From Amphritea opalescens (GTDB lineage Bacteria > Pseudomonadota > Gammaproteobacteria > Pseudomonadales > Balneatricaceae): a DNA stretch of 64,000 nucleotides. Position 1 is the first letter of the stretch. Each line of letters begins with the position of its first letter. A program made the position numbers and the translations under genes. Positions 47,998-57,725 of the stretch are shown here, piece after piece. The stretch is from NCBI RefSeq assembly GCF_003957515.1, contig NZ_RQXW01000008.1:62001-126000 (forward strand), written 5' to 3'. The notes below the pieces were generated by a model. That model did no database searches and was not told where the DNA came from. It saw nothing but the letters and a program-made list of their open reading frames with translations.

Positions 47998-48027
47998 TAA
48001 AGCCGCGATATGATTCGCGGTTTTTTT
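47998..48027 (+). terminator. Intrinsic terminator after murB
   Basis: AAAGCCGCGA pairs with TCGCGGTTTT across an 6-8 base loop, followed by a T run at 48021-48027. It ends the comEC-murB operon. Confidence 0.75.
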
Positions 48028-48195
48028 ATGCCCGGCGAATATTTTTTTAGATATATAGAGCGGTTAGTCGTAGGTTTGGTCATGCTGAGCTGTAAAACAG
48101 TTGCGGAAATGAGATGAAATCGCAGGGGCTGGCGTTGTTGGGTGTATCTTGAATGCTGTGGAGCTTACCGTTTTAGCGGCTGCTGAATGACAGGC

Positions 48196-48224
48196 AAAAA
48201 AAAGCACCCCTGTAGGGTGCTTTT
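48196..48224 (-). terminator. Intrinsic terminator after rne
   Basis: On the minus strand AGCACCC pairs with GGGTGCT around a short loop, followed by eight T residues (A run at 48196-48203 on the plus strand). It lies 36 bases after the rne stop. The rest of 47961-48259 (299 bases) holds the murB terminator and no gene. Confidence 0.8.
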
Positions 48225-48259
48225 ATTAATCAGCGTTTATACGCTTATTGCATAGGCAA

Positions 48260-51200
48260 TTAGCTATTGCTGCTTTCTTGGCTCTCGTCCGCAGAAGCTG
48301 AAGTAGCGGCTTCAGTGCTTTGTAGACGAGGGTCGTTAGGCGCACGTCGTTGACGACGTTTGCGCGGTGCAGTCTCTTCTGTTGCCACCGGTGGAGGTGT
48401 TTCCCGTTTTGGACGAGCGGTCATCACCTCTTCGGGTGCAACGGTTGGCGCGCTTAGATCTGGACGCTTACGGACACGACGACCGGTGGGGCGGGCAGGT
48501 TCTTCAACAGGTTGCTCGATTTCAATTTCGATTTCAACGGTGTTGGATTCTTCTGGCGCTTCGGTCGGTGTGGCGACGGCTTCGATCGGCTCAGCTTTAA
48601 CCGGTTCCTTAGTAGCAACCGGTGCTTCAGCAGGGGTTTCTTCTGCTTTAGGCGCTTCTGGCGCTGTTTCAGCTTTAGCTTCAGGCTCAGGGATGAGTTC
48701 AGCTTCAAGTACGAGGGTATCAGAGATTTCCTCGTCAGCGACTGGCGCTGATGTCTCTTCAGTACTGGCAGCTTCGACTTCTACAGCTGCTTCTGTTGCT
48801 GCTTTAGTCTCGCTGACCTGCTCTGTCTCAGGGCTAGGCGCATCGGTAACCGGTGCCTCAACAGCTGCTTCAGTGGTCGCAGCTTGAGTCGCGGCTTCCT
48901 GAATCGGTGCTTCTTGAGTCGGAGCTTCTTGAGTCGGCACTTCTTGAGTAGGTGCTACCTGAGTTGTCGTTTCTGAGGCTTCTTCCACTTTCGCAGAGGT
49001 CGTTTCAGTATTTTTGACAGTCTCTTTGGCTGGCGCAGATGCAGACTCTGCTGTAGCGGCTTTGGCTGCAGTGTTATCTGTTTTTGGTCCGCGACGACGT
49101 TGGCGACGTTTACGAGGCGCTTCTTCTGACGATTTATCTGCTTTTACTGGAGCAGCTGTTTCGGCTGGGGCGGTCTCGCTATTGTCACTTGGTAACTGAA
49201 CGGCATTCTCTGCGGCGTCAACTTTAACGTCGGTAGGGGCGAGCAGTTCGGTGTTTTCAGTGTTGTTGCTGTCAGCGGTACGCTTACCACTGCGTTCACC
49301 GCGACGACGACGTCCGCGACGACGTTCACCGCGAGGGCGACCATCTTCGTTTTTCTCGGCAGGTTTATTTTGCTCGCTGCTTTTTTCAGGCTGAGTCGGT
49401 TGAGCATTGTTTTGCTCTTCACTCTGCTCTTTTGGTGCAGACTTATCCCGCTCATTGCGACGACGGTTGCGTGAACGACCTCGGCTTGGCTCTTCAGTGG
49501 TGTTATCGCGCTCTTTTTGCACGACAGGCTCTGAAGTGTCAGACAGGTTGTCGATTATTTTATCGCTGTCACGACGTTGATTGCGGTTACGATCGCGATC
49601 TCGGTCACGACGGTTATTCGTGCGTTTACGGCCACGTTGTTTTTTGTTGCGCTCTTCCCGTTCTTGCTCGAGTTTAGCTTTTTCCTGTTCGAGGCGAGCC
49701 TTTTCTTGAGTATCGTCTGAACCGCCAAATAGGCCGCCCAATGCACTGAAGATTCGGCTAGTTAACGATACCGGCGCTGGTTGTGCTGGCGTAGCTGCTT
49801 GAGGCGCTGGAATCGGAGCTGATGCTGGCGCAGGGGTCGATGGTGCTACCGTGCTGACGGCGGCGCGCTCTCTGACAGGCGGCGCTTGTGGCGCGGTTTC
49901 AACAATCAGTTCCTCTTCAGTTTCTGGCTGAAGGGTATAACTAGCGTCATTGGTGTTAATAACGGTGTGATCATCACGTAAACGAACCACTTCATAATGA
50001 GGTGTTTCCATGTTGGGGTTCGGTACAATAACCACCCGAACATGATGACGAACTTCTACTTCGTGTACTTCGCTACGTTTTTCGTTCAGTAGGAAGGTTG
50101 CCACGGATACCGGTAGAATGGCGCGAATCTGTGCGGTGCGATCTTTTGATGATTCTTCTTCAATAAGACGCAGGATAGACAGTGCCAGTGATTCTGTATC
50201 ACGGACGGTGCCTTGACCATTACAGCGAGGGCAGACGGCGCCACGGCTTTCGATCAATGATGGGCGAAGTCGCTGACGTGACATCTCCATCAAACCGAAG
50301 CGGGAGATGCGACCTAACTGAACTCTAGCGCGGTCGACCTTAAGTGCGTCGCGCATGCGGTTTTCAACTTCCCGCTGGTTCTTGATGGGGGTCATATCGA
50401 TAAAGTCGATAACGATGAGTCCACCAATATCTCGTAGGCGTACCTGACGAGAGATCTCATCGGCTGCTTCGAGGTTGGTCTGCAGGGCGGTTTCTTCGAT
50501 ATCGCTACCGCGGGTTGCGCGAGCGGAGTTGATGTCGATAGAGACCAGTGCTTCGGTCGGGTCTATAACAATAGAGCCGCCGGAAGGTAGCTGAACTTCC
50601 CGTTGGAAGGCAGTCTCAATCTGACTTTCAATCTGAAAGCGATTGAATAGTGGAATCGCCTCATCATAGAGTTTGATCTTGTTGAGGTAGCTCGGCATTA
50701 CCTGTTGAACGAAGTTGATCGCTTCCTGATAAACCTCAGGCTTATCGATCAGTACTTCGCCGATATCCTGACGTAGGTAGTCACGAATCGCTCGGATAAC
50801 CACATTGCTTTCTTGATAAATCAGGAAAGGGGAACGACGTTCTTCGGCGGCGCCGGTGATCGCGTCCCATAGGGTCATGAGATAATCGAGATCCCATTGC
50901 AGTTCTTCAGAGGTACGGCCGATACCCGCAGTACGTACGATAGCGCCTGTTTTTGGTGGGATAGTGACCCCATCAAGCGCTTCTTTAAGTTGTTTGCGGT
51001 CTTCGCCTTCGATGCGGCGGGAGATACCACCGGCACGAGGGTTATTCGGCATCAATACCAAATAACGGCCAGCGAGACTGATAAAGGTTGTCAGTGCAGC
51101 GCCTTTATTGCCGCGCTCTTCCTTATCAACCTGAACAATGACTTCGGTCCCTTCGGCAATAACCTCACGGATATTCGGACGACCGCCTTTATCGGAACCT

Positions 51201-51439
51201 TTCTTGAAGTATTCTCGGGAGATCTCTTTAAGGGGGAGGAAGCCGTGGCGTTCTGAGCCATATTCGACAAAAGCAGCTTCTAGGCTAGGCTCAACGCGGG
51301 TGATTTTACCCTTGTAGATGTTAGCTTTCTTCTGCTCACGGGAGCTGGACTCGATATCCAGATCATAAAGGCGTTGGCCGTCTACCAGCGCAACGCGCAA
51401 CTCTTCTTGTTGAGTTGCATTAATTAGCATTCTTTTCAT
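48260..51439 (-). CDS. rne: Ribonuclease E
   Basis: Central mRNA-decay and rRNA-processing endonuclease and degradosome scaffold. N-terminal half nearly matches E. coli: [20 protein letters not shown] start, S1 domain (about 35-125), 5'-sensor, catalytic Asp in [12 protein letters not shown] (about 301) and FIDMTP (about 345), and the Zn-link CPRCNGQG (about 402-409). The membrane-targeting amphipathic helix [15 protein letters not shown] lies near 557-571. The rest is disordered: two Arg-rich RNA-binding stretches, an Ala/Glu/Pro-rich low-complexity region with PTQEA repeats, and a second copy of an APRKRRQRR block near the end. 1059 residues, close to E. coli 1061. Confidence 0.98.
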   Translation of the reverse strand: MKRMLINATQQEELRVALVDGQRLYDLDIESSSREQKKANIYKGKITRVEPSLEAAFVEYGSERHGFLPLKEISREYFKKGSDKGGRPNIREVIAEGTEVIVQVDKEERGNKGAALTTFISLAGRYLVLMPNNPRAGGISRRIEGEDRKQLKEALDGVTIPPKTGAIVRTAGIGRTSEELQWDLDYLMTLWDAITGAAEERRSPFLIYQESNVVIRAIRDYLRQDIGEVLIDKPEVYQEAINFVQQVMPSYLNKIKLYDEAIPLFNRFQIESQIETAFQREVQLPSGGSIVIDPTEALVSIDINSARATRGSDIEETALQTNLEAADEISRQVRLRDIGGLIVIDFIDMTPIKNQREVENRMRDALKVDRARVQLGRISRFGLMEMSRQRLRPSLIESRGAVCPRCNGQGTVRDTESLALSILRLIEEESSKDRTAQIRAILPVSVATFLLNEKRSEVHEVEVRHHVRVVIVPNPNMETPHYEVVRLRDDHTVINTNDASYTLQPETEEELIVETAPQAPPVRERAAVSTVAPSTPAPASAPIPAPQAATPAQPAPVSLTSRIFSALGGLFGGSDDTQEKARLEQEKAKLEQEREERNKKQRGRKRTNNRRDRDRDRNRNQRRDSDKIIDNLSDTSEPVVQKERDNTTEEPSRGRSRNRRRNERDKSAPKEQSEEQNNAQPTQPEKSSEQNKPAEKNEDGRPRGERRRGRRRRGERSGKRTADSNNTENTELLAPTDVKVDAAENAVQLPSDNSETAPAETAAPVKADKSSEEAPRKRRQRRRGPKTDNTAAKAATAESASAPAKETVKNTETTSAKVEEASETTTQVAPTQEVPTQEAPTQEAPIQEAATQAATTEAAVEAPVTDAPSPETEQVSETKAATEAAVEVEAASTEETSAPVADEEISDTLVLEAELIPEPEAKAETAPEAPKAEETPAEAPVATKEPVKAEPIEAVATPTEAPEESNTVEIEIEIEQPVEEPARPTGRRVRKRPDLSAPTVAPEEVMTARPKRETPPPVATEETAPRKRRQRRAPNDPRLQSTEAATSASADESQESSNS
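48895..48969 (-). repeat. 15-bp tandem repeat inside rne
   Basis: About five copies of a 15-base unit (consensus CTTCTTGAGTCGGAG read on the plus strand) code for imperfect PTQEA pentapeptides in the disordered C-terminal part of RNase E. All copies keep the frame. Some units differ by one to three bases, so the array is old or diverging. Confidence 0.8.
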
Positions 51440-51942
51440 TGTTTGTTAGCGTTCTCTTATAACACTAACGCACTTCATCCAGCCGCAAGCCACACAGAGA
51501 GGTGCCTGTACTCAATACAACAGGCACGCAAAACAAAGTCTTCGTAACGACTTTTGTGTTTAACTTAATGCCGTGCTACATCGTTATGTAACGCGGTCTT
51601 ATCGACGGTGAAGGAAACAGTTGCCTCGTATCGACTGTCTTGTCTCAAGTCTGATCGGGCTGGTGCTGCCGGTTATATATTGGCAGGTTCCGGGCAACTG
51701 ACATCTACACCTCCAACTGGTTTTGCCATATCAGGGCATAGCCAACTGGGTGAAATACGTAGTAATTCTTTTTAAATTGATGCTGTACGAGGGATTCATA
51801 CCGGTTATTTGCTTGATTTTATGTACTAAATGGCAAAATAACAGGGAATTTCAAATTAGCTAAAGCCAACTGCCCGCAGCAGCGTTAGAATATAGCAGCT
51901 TAAATAGATAGCATCAATCGAAAGGTCCGATATCCCATTAAT
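51440..51942. promoter_or_regulatory. rne 5' leader and divergent rne / rluC promoter region
   Basis: 503 bases without a gene. On the minus (rne) strand there are two stem-loops: GTTAGTGTT/AACGCTAAC (51461-51469 with 51445-51453, one mismatch, 7-base loop) placed 5 bases before the rne ATG with AAGAG in its loop, and GTGCCTGT/ACAGGCAC (51502-51509 with 51520-51527, 10-base loop). A weaker CTGCC/GGCAG stem is at 51666-51686. RNase E genes in enterobacteria carry a long leader used for self-regulation; this length and structure suggest the same. The rluC promoter could not be fixed. Confidence 0.6.
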
Positions 51943-52923
51943 ATGTCAGAAGAAACAACAACATCCGCCCCTGCCGTTCAATGGTTTGAAATTGATTCAG
52001 AGCTAGCGGGGCAGAGGATAGATAACTTCCTTCGCACACGCTTAAAAGGTGCGCCTAAAACGCTGATTTATCGTATTTTGCGTAAAGGTGAAGTGCGGGT
52101 TAACAAAAAGAGAATCAAGCCTGATTACCGTCTGCAGGATGGTGATCTGGTGCGGGTGCCGCCGATTCGTCTCAGTGCCGAGAAGCCCCAGGCCGAGGTG
52201 AGTGACAATCTTCGGGAGCTGGTTGAGCGCTCTATTCTGTTTGAAGATAATGATCTTATTGTCATCAATAAGCCTTCAGGGTTAGCAGTGCACGGTGGTA
52301 GCGGTATCAGTCTTGGATTGATTGAAACGATTCGTCAGATGCGCCCCGACGCTAAATTTCTTGAGCTGGTTCACCGTCTCGACCGAGATACGTCCGGTTG
52401 TATTATGGTGGCTAAGAAACGCAGTGCATTGCGATTTTTGCATGCCGCTATGCAAGCGAAACAGATTACCAAGATCTATCATGCCCTAGTTGAGGGTAAA
52501 TGGTCGGCAAGAAAGCTTAAAGTCGATGCGCCTCTGCAAAAGAATGAACTTAAGTCGGGCGAGCGCGTCGTAAAAGCGCACCCATTAGGTAAGCTTTCGC
52601 TGACTGAATTTAAAGTACTGCAGCGATTTGGTAACTTTGTCACCCTAGTTGAAGCGCGGCCTATCACCGGTCGTACCCATCAGATTCGGGTGCATTGTCA
52701 GTTTGCCGGTCATCCTATTATTGGTGATGATAAATATGGAACCGACCCGGTTAACCGTGAGATGAAAAGTTACGGTATTCGTCGCTTGTTTCTCCATGCC
52801 GCCGAGCTGCGTGTACCGATGCCCTCCGGTGGGCGAAAGATTTTCCACGCACCCTTGGGTGACGAGTTGGAAAAGAGTTTAAAAAAATTGAAAAAAACTG
52901 AAGGGCAATCTACAGCCCGGTAG
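51943..52923 (+). CDS. rluC: 23S rRNA pseudouridine synthase RluC
   Basis: Forms pseudouridine at 23S rRNA positions 955, 2504 and 2580 in E. coli. An N-terminal S4 RNA-binding domain (about 18-80, [20 protein letters not shown]) is followed by the RluA-type catalytic domain, catalytic Asp147 in HRLDRDTSG and the end segment [20 protein letters not shown]. 326 residues, family length. It is divergent from rne, as in E. coli and Pseudomonas. The downstream coiled-coil gene starts 9 bases later, suggesting one transcript. Confidence 0.95.
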   Translation: MSEETTTSAPAVQWFEIDSELAGQRIDNFLRTRLKGAPKTLIYRILRKGEVRVNKKRIKPDYRLQDGDLVRVPPIRLSAEKPQAEVSDNLRELVERSILFEDNDLIVINKPSGLAVHGGSGISLGLIETIRQMRPDAKFLELVHRLDRDTSGCIMVAKKRSALRFLHAAMQAKQITKIYHALVEGKWSARKLKVDAPLQKNELKSGERVVKAHPLGKLSLTEFKVLQRFGNFVTLVEARPITGRTHQIRVHCQFAGHPIIGDDKYGTDPVNREMKSYGIRRLFLHAAELRVPMPSGGRKIFHAPLGDELEKSLKKLKKTEGQSTAR

Positions 52924-52932
52924 GCGTTATTA

Positions 52933-54039
52933 ATGAGTCAACAGATCAATACTGAAGAGTTTAATAAAGCAGCGGATGCCATGCTCAAAAGTGGTAAAGC
53001 ACCCAATGTGGCTGAACTGGCAAGCATGCTTGACGTGGATGCCGATCAAGTGGCTGCATTGCTTGAGCAGTGGTGGAGTGTGTTGCCGGACCGTATGCGA
53101 ATGTTGGGTGATACCAGCGTTAAAATTCCGGGACTGCCTGAATCCTTAGTGCAAAGTTTCGAGTCCTTATGGCAGCACGCCATACAGGAAGCGCAGTCGG
53201 CGATGTCGACCGATAAACAGTTTCAACAGTTGGCCAGCGAAGATGCGCGCCGTCATTCTGAAACTGAGCTGTTTAAAGTGCAAAGTCAGCAAGCGGAAAT
53301 GGATCAACATTTTCGAGATCTGAAACAGCAGTTAGAGCAAGAAAAGCATCAGATACAAGCACTCGATGCAGAAATTGCTGTGTTGAAGATTAACTTGGTG
53401 TCGGCAACCGCAGGACAGAAGACAGAAGAACAGCGTCGCCTTAATGTGGAGCAGGAACTTAATCTGCTACAGAAAAAAATGGATGATGCTAAGCGCACCT
53501 TTGATCAGCGTATTATCGAAGAGCAGCGTCACGGGCTTGATCAGGTGGCTAAAGCTGAGGCCGATACTCGCTATTACCGTAGCGCGTTGGAGAAGTTCAG
53601 GGATGAGTGTGGCCGTAAAGAGTCTACCCTGACCAAGGATATCCATAACCTTCAGGGATTGCTGGCGAAGAAAGATGTCAAGCTGGAGACGACCGGCACT
53701 CAAGTGAAAACCCTAGAAACTGAGCTGAAGCGTTATAAGAGTCAAGAAAGTCAGCGGGATCGTGAAAAAAGCCAGCTGAGTTCGGCACTGCTGTCCGAGC
53801 AGAACCGTTGCAAGCGGTTAGAGGGCAAAGTCGAAGAGATTAAGGATGAGCTGAAACGCACCGCTCAAAAACATATGCTGGCCCTGAACGATGCTTCTCG
53901 CCGCGAAAATATGTTGCGTAATCAGGTGAAAGACAAAACGGAAGAGGCGATGCGTGCTAACGCTAGGTTAACGGCGGTCGATAAAAAGATAAGCAGTTAT
54001 GAAGAAGAGATTCGTAAATTGCGCAGTCGTCTTTCCTGA
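52933..54039 (+). CDS. KfrA-like DNA-binding coiled-coil protein
   Basis: 368 residues. A short N-terminal helical domain (FNKAADAMLKSGKAPNVAEL, then ASMLDVDADQVAALLEQWW) resembles the KfrA N-terminal DNA-binding domain, known from plasmid partition regulators. Residues about 95-365 are an almost continuous coiled coil rich in E, K, Q and L, with no signal peptide or membrane segment. KfrA-like proteins form filaments on DNA; a chromosomal copy next to rluC is inference of family only. No parAB genes are adjacent. Confidence 0.7.
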   Translation: MSQQINTEEFNKAADAMLKSGKAPNVAELASMLDVDADQVAALLEQWWSVLPDRMRMLGDTSVKIPGLPESLVQSFESLWQHAIQEAQSAMSTDKQFQQLASEDARRHSETELFKVQSQQAEMDQHFRDLKQQLEQEKHQIQALDAEIAVLKINLVSATAGQKTEEQRRLNVEQELNLLQKKMDDAKRTFDQRIIEEQRHGLDQVAKAEADTRYYRSALEKFRDECGRKESTLTKDIHNLQGLLAKKDVKLETTGTQVKTLETELKRYKSQESQRDREKSQLSSALLSEQNRCKRLEGKVEEIKDELKRTAQKHMLALNDASRRENMLRNQVKDKTEEAMRANARLTAVDKKISSYEEEIRKLRSRLS

Positions 54040-54061
54040 TCAAAACGCGGGGTCTGTTGTG

Positions 54062-54089
54062 AGTGTTGCCTTTGCCTATTGGCAACACT
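54062..54089. repeat. Stem-loop after the KfrA-like gene
   Basis: AGTGTTGCC (54062-54070) and GGCAACACT (54081-54089) pair perfectly with a 10-base loop. No T run follows, so it is not a typical intrinsic terminator. It could be a 3' end-protecting hairpin or protein-binding site. Confidence 0.55.
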
Positions 54090-54136
54090 GTTGGTCTATC
54101 TGTCAGTCGTTGATAAGCCTTTCCATTAAACAGCGC

Positions 54137-54164
54137 TTTGTGAATCGCATATCAGTGTTATAAT
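54137..54164 (+). promoter_or_regulatory. Likely extended -10 promoter of cysB
   Basis: TGTTATAAT (54156-54164) is a perfect extended -10 element. A -35-like TTTGTG at 54137-54142 is 16 bases upstream. The transcript start near 54171 gives a leader of about 37 bases. Confidence 0.55.
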
Positions 54165-54207
54165 TAATGGTTATTAAAGTTAAGTTTTATCGTTCCTGGA
54201 GGTATAA

Positions 54208-55182
<975 letters not shown>

Positions 55183-55189
55183 CACGAGC

Positions 55190-55230
55190 ATTGTGCGACT
55201 ATTGCACGACTATTGCACGACTATTGTGAC
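55190..55230 (+). repeat. 11-bp tandem repeat after cysB
   Basis: Three full units and a partial fourth of an 11-base repeat (ATTGCACGACT; first unit ATTGTGCGACT, then two identical copies, then ATTGTGAC) begin 8 bases after the cysB stop and end just before its terminator. It is non-coding. Confidence 0.85.
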
Positions 55231-55232
55231 AG

Positions 55233-55254
55233 AGCCTCTTATGAGGCTTTTTTT
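55233..55254 (+). terminator. Intrinsic terminator after cysB
   Basis: AGCCTC pairs with GAGGCT around a TTAT loop, followed by a seven-base T run. Confidence 0.85.
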
Positions 55255-55276
55255 ATGTTCATTCGGATGAGGTCTT

Positions 55277-56224
55277 GTGTTGGAACCCTTCAAACTCTCT
55301 TTTAAGGTGACGGATTATCATCACTTAACGGTGGCGGAGTTCCTACAAGATCGCTTGGCGAATGGGGATATTGACCGGTTGCCTCAGCTCTGTGCAGAAG
55401 GCCATGTCTATGCGGACGAGTATCGAATGGGCTTGGATGATGGGCTGAACAATGTGTCTGAGCTAAGGGTTATGTTGCCATATCATCAGGAAGAACCGGT
55501 GGATGATCGCTGGTTATTGCTCTGGCAAAACAGAGAGTTAATGGCGGTATTTAAACCACATAATCTGCCGGTTAGTCGCACGACACGTAATTTGTACAAT
55601 ACCTTGATCTCGTTAGTGCGGCGGCAAACGCCTTACTGTGATGCGCGCTTACTGCATCGGTTAGATAGTGAAACCTCAGGGGTTATTCTCTTAGCCAAGG
55701 ATGCGGATGCTGATCGTCGTTGGAAGCCCCGTTTGAATGAACTGATAGAGAAAAAGCTTTATCAGGCTTGGGTGGAGGGTGTTCCTAGCTGGTCGTCAAA
55801 ACGGATGGAGTGCCGTTTGTCAGAGAGGTTGGGTAGTGCTATTCGTAGTCAGGTCTATGTGATTGATGAAACAGATGTGTCCGATCACCATTGCTTTCTC
55901 AAGCCTCGTCTCAGTCAAACCCTGTTTCGGGTGTTAGGTATTCAAGCGGGTAGAGCATTGCTAGAGTGCCAACTCATCACGGGTCGTAAACATCAAATCA
56001 GGGCTCAGTTGAGTGATCTAGGTCATCCGGTGGTGGGGGATAAGATTTATGCCCATGAGGGGCGGTTTTATCTTAAGCGTATCGAACAGGGGCTCGATCA
56101 AGAGGACCTCTCGGTGCTGGGGGCGGAGCATCATCTCTTGCAAGCGGTTGCGCTGACGCTCAATGTCGATGGCGATGAGGTGCAGATTAGCGTACCTGAA
56201 TCCCGACGGCTCAGGTTGCTTTAA
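55277..56224 (+). CDS. RluA-family pseudouridine synthase
   Basis: Second RluA-type synthase in the window. The catalytic Asp130 is in LLHRLDSETSGVILLAK and the C-terminal segment is GRKHQIRAQLSDLGHPVVGD. The N-terminal 75 residues look like a degenerate S4-like region rather than a clear S4 domain. 315 residues. The start is GTG 55277 with GAGG upstream. Its RNA target cannot be read from sequence; tRNA or rRNA are both possible. Confidence 0.85.
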   Translation: MLEPFKLSFKVTDYHHLTVAEFLQDRLANGDIDRLPQLCAEGHVYADEYRMGLDDGLNNVSELRVMLPYHQEEPVDDRWLLLWQNRELMAVFKPHNLPVSRTTRNLYNTLISLVRRQTPYCDARLLHRLDSETSGVILLAKDADADRRWKPRLNELIEKKLYQAWVEGVPSWSSKRMECRLSERLGSAIRSQVYVIDETDVSDHHCFLKPRLSQTLFRVLGIQAGRALLECQLITGRKHQIRAQLSDLGHPVVGDKIYAHEGRFYLKRIEQGLDQEDLSVLGAEHHLLQAVALTLNVDGDEVQISVPESRRLRLL

Positions 56225-56249
56225 TAGGCGGTTGAGTGATGAGGAATAG

Positions 56250-56283
56250 AGGGCGCTGTCATGTTGGATGAAGCGCCCTTTAT
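56250..56283 (+). terminator. Probable terminator after the RluA-family gene
   Basis: AGGGCGCT (56250-56257) pairs with AGCGCCCT (56272-56279) across a 14-base loop, but only a short T run follows. It separates the gene from the minus-strand operon that ends at 56291. Confidence 0.5.
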
Positions 56284-56290
56284 ACGACGT

Positions 56291-57316
56291 TTAAGCTGAT
56301 GGGGTGAAGGCGTTCATTAGCTTGCGATAACTGTTACAGCGATCTTCAAAATCATGGGTAACATTAACCAGCATAAGCTCTTGCGCGTGATAATGTTCCG
56401 CCAGTTGTTCCAGTTCTGCGCGACATTCTTCCCCTGAGCCCGTGATCACTGAATTCAGGGTTTCTTGGTAATAAGCCTGATCCGATAACGGTAGCTTGTT
56501 ATACAAGCTCAGTGCTTCTTCAGGGCTGCGAAGATGCTCACGAATACCGTGGCGAAACGCCATTACTTTCCAGTACATGTTCGGTGCCGCTAGATAGGCT
56601 GCTTCCTCTTGGTTGTCGGCGGCCAAGCAGGCGACGGAGAGAATTGTTTGGGGTTGTTCTATGCCTTTGTCGTTGGGGCGGAATTTAGCTTGATAGCGGG
56701 CAAATATTTCGGCGGGGCGGTCATGGGTGCCGATAAATAACGCCAGTACAAAGCCGAGTCCAAGTTCAGCCGCTAGATCAACGCTACCGCTGCTGGAGCC
56801 TAGGGTCCATAGTTGCGGGGCTGCGGCATTGATCGGGGTAGCGTTGATGCCGGAAAAGGGGTGGTTAGTGGGTAGGTTGTCATGCAGAAACCCACTCAGG
56901 TCGCTCAACAGTTGTGGATATAGAGCTGCTGTATTGGGTGTGTTCGGAAAGGCGAGGGCTTGGCTGGTCAGGTCGGTGCCGCCGGGTGCGCGACCAACCC
57001 CTAGATCAATTCGACCGGGGTTGAGTGCCTCGAGGGTGCGAAACACTTCTGCGACTTTCAATGGACTGTAATGTGAAAGCATGACGCCGCCGCTGCCGAC
57101 ACGGATTTTATGGGTGTTTTGGGCAATATGGGCAATCAGTATTTCGGGGCAAGAACTGGAATAGCTAGGAGTGTCGTGATGTTCTGCTATCCAGAAACGG
57201 TGATAGCCCAGCTCTTCGCACAGTTGGGCGAGTTGGGTGGAATAATGAAGCCCCGCCGTTTGTGATTGACCGTTATGGGCTGGAGACTGATCAATGACAC
57301 TCAGTTTAAGCGACAT
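56291..57316 (-). CDS. LLM-class (luciferase-like) flavin oxidoreductase, MsnO8-type
   Basis: Flavin-dependent monooxygenase of the bacterial luciferase-like superfamily. 341 residues with a TIM-barrel pattern: LKLSVIDQSPAHNG at the start, LGYHRFWIAEHHDTPSYSSS (about 35-54), VGSGGVMLSHYSP (73-85) and RIDLGVGRAPGGTD (100-113). These match the MsnO8 group of unknown substrate. It overlaps the GlcG-like gene by 11 bases, last in a three-gene unit with the sigma-54 activator. The substrate is unknown; neighbours suggest an organic, maybe aromatic, compound. Confidence 0.88.
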   Translation of the reverse strand: MSLKLSVIDQSPAHNGQSQTAGLHYSTQLAQLCEELGYHRFWIAEHHDTPSYSSSCPEILIAHIAQNTHKIRVGSGGVMLSHYSPLKVAEVFRTLEALNPGRIDLGVGRAPGGTDLTSQALAFPNTPNTAALYPQLLSDLSGFLHDNLPTNHPFSGINATPINAAAPQLWTLGSSSGSVDLAAELGLGFVLALFIGTHDRPAEIFARYQAKFRPNDKGIEQPQTILSVACLAADNQEEAAYLAAPNMYWKVMAFRHGIREHLRSPEEALSLYNKLPLSDQAYYQETLNSVITGSGEECRAELEQLAEHYHAQELMLVNVTHDFEDRCNSYRKLMNAFTPSA

Positions 57317-57725
57317 CGTCCGCTCCTAATCTGTTGTATCCTGATTGTTTAATGGCTGCTAACGCAATGGCTTTATCTTGTGCAGCACTACCGCCTGAGA
57401 TACCAATGCCGCCGATGAGTTGATCGGCTTGATAGATGGGTTCGCCACCGGCAAAGAGTATGAGCCCGCCATTGGTTTGTGCGAAACCGTCCAGTTGTTG
57501 GTCTTTTACCAGTTGGCCTAGGTTATCGGTGGAGGCGCCGAACATAACAGCGCTATAGGCTTTCTTTTGGGCAATCTCAATCGAACCGAGTGGCGCGTTG
57601 TCCATGCGTTGAAAAGCGCATAGGTTAGCGCCTTGATCATATACCGCGATGTTTACCTTGACCTCAATCTGAAGGGCATATTGAACCGCATGGGTTAGCA
57701 ATTGTTGGCTGTGTTCTAATTGCAT
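57306..57725 (-). CDS. GlcG/HbpS-like heme- or cofactor-binding protein
   Basis: 139-residue single-domain protein of the GlcG/HbpS (DUF336) family, with VNIAVYDQGANLCAFQRMDN, APLGSIEIAQKKAYSAVMFG and the glycine-rich LIGGIGISGGSAAQDKAIAL. Members bind heme or cobalamin, or accompany aromatic and glycolate oxidation genes, but their exact role is unclear. No signal peptide. Starts on the same bases as the end of the sigma-54 activator (TAATG overlap) and overlaps the LLM gene, so all three are translated together. Confidence 0.88.
   Translation of the reverse strand: MQLEHSQQLLTHAVQYALQIEVKVNIAVYDQGANLCAFQRMDNAPLGSIEIAQKKAYSAVMFGASTDNLGQLVKDQQLDGFAQTNGGLILFAGGEPIYQADQLIGGIGISGGSAAQDKAIALAAIKQSGYNRLGADDVA

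Noticed and set aside
48009-48023. Sequence resembling the PaaX operator (ATATGATTCGCGG)
   Set aside because: It matches most positions of the E. coli consensus WWTRTGATTCGCGWT as I recall it, but it is the arm of the murB terminator hairpin, 13 kb from paaX and between unrelated genes. Chance is the better explanation.
48360-48887. 175-codon plus-strand open frame in the rne C-terminal region
   Set aside because: Ser/Gly/Ala-rich translation is the reverse reading of the low-complexity rne repeat region. The RNase E frame on the minus strand is certain.
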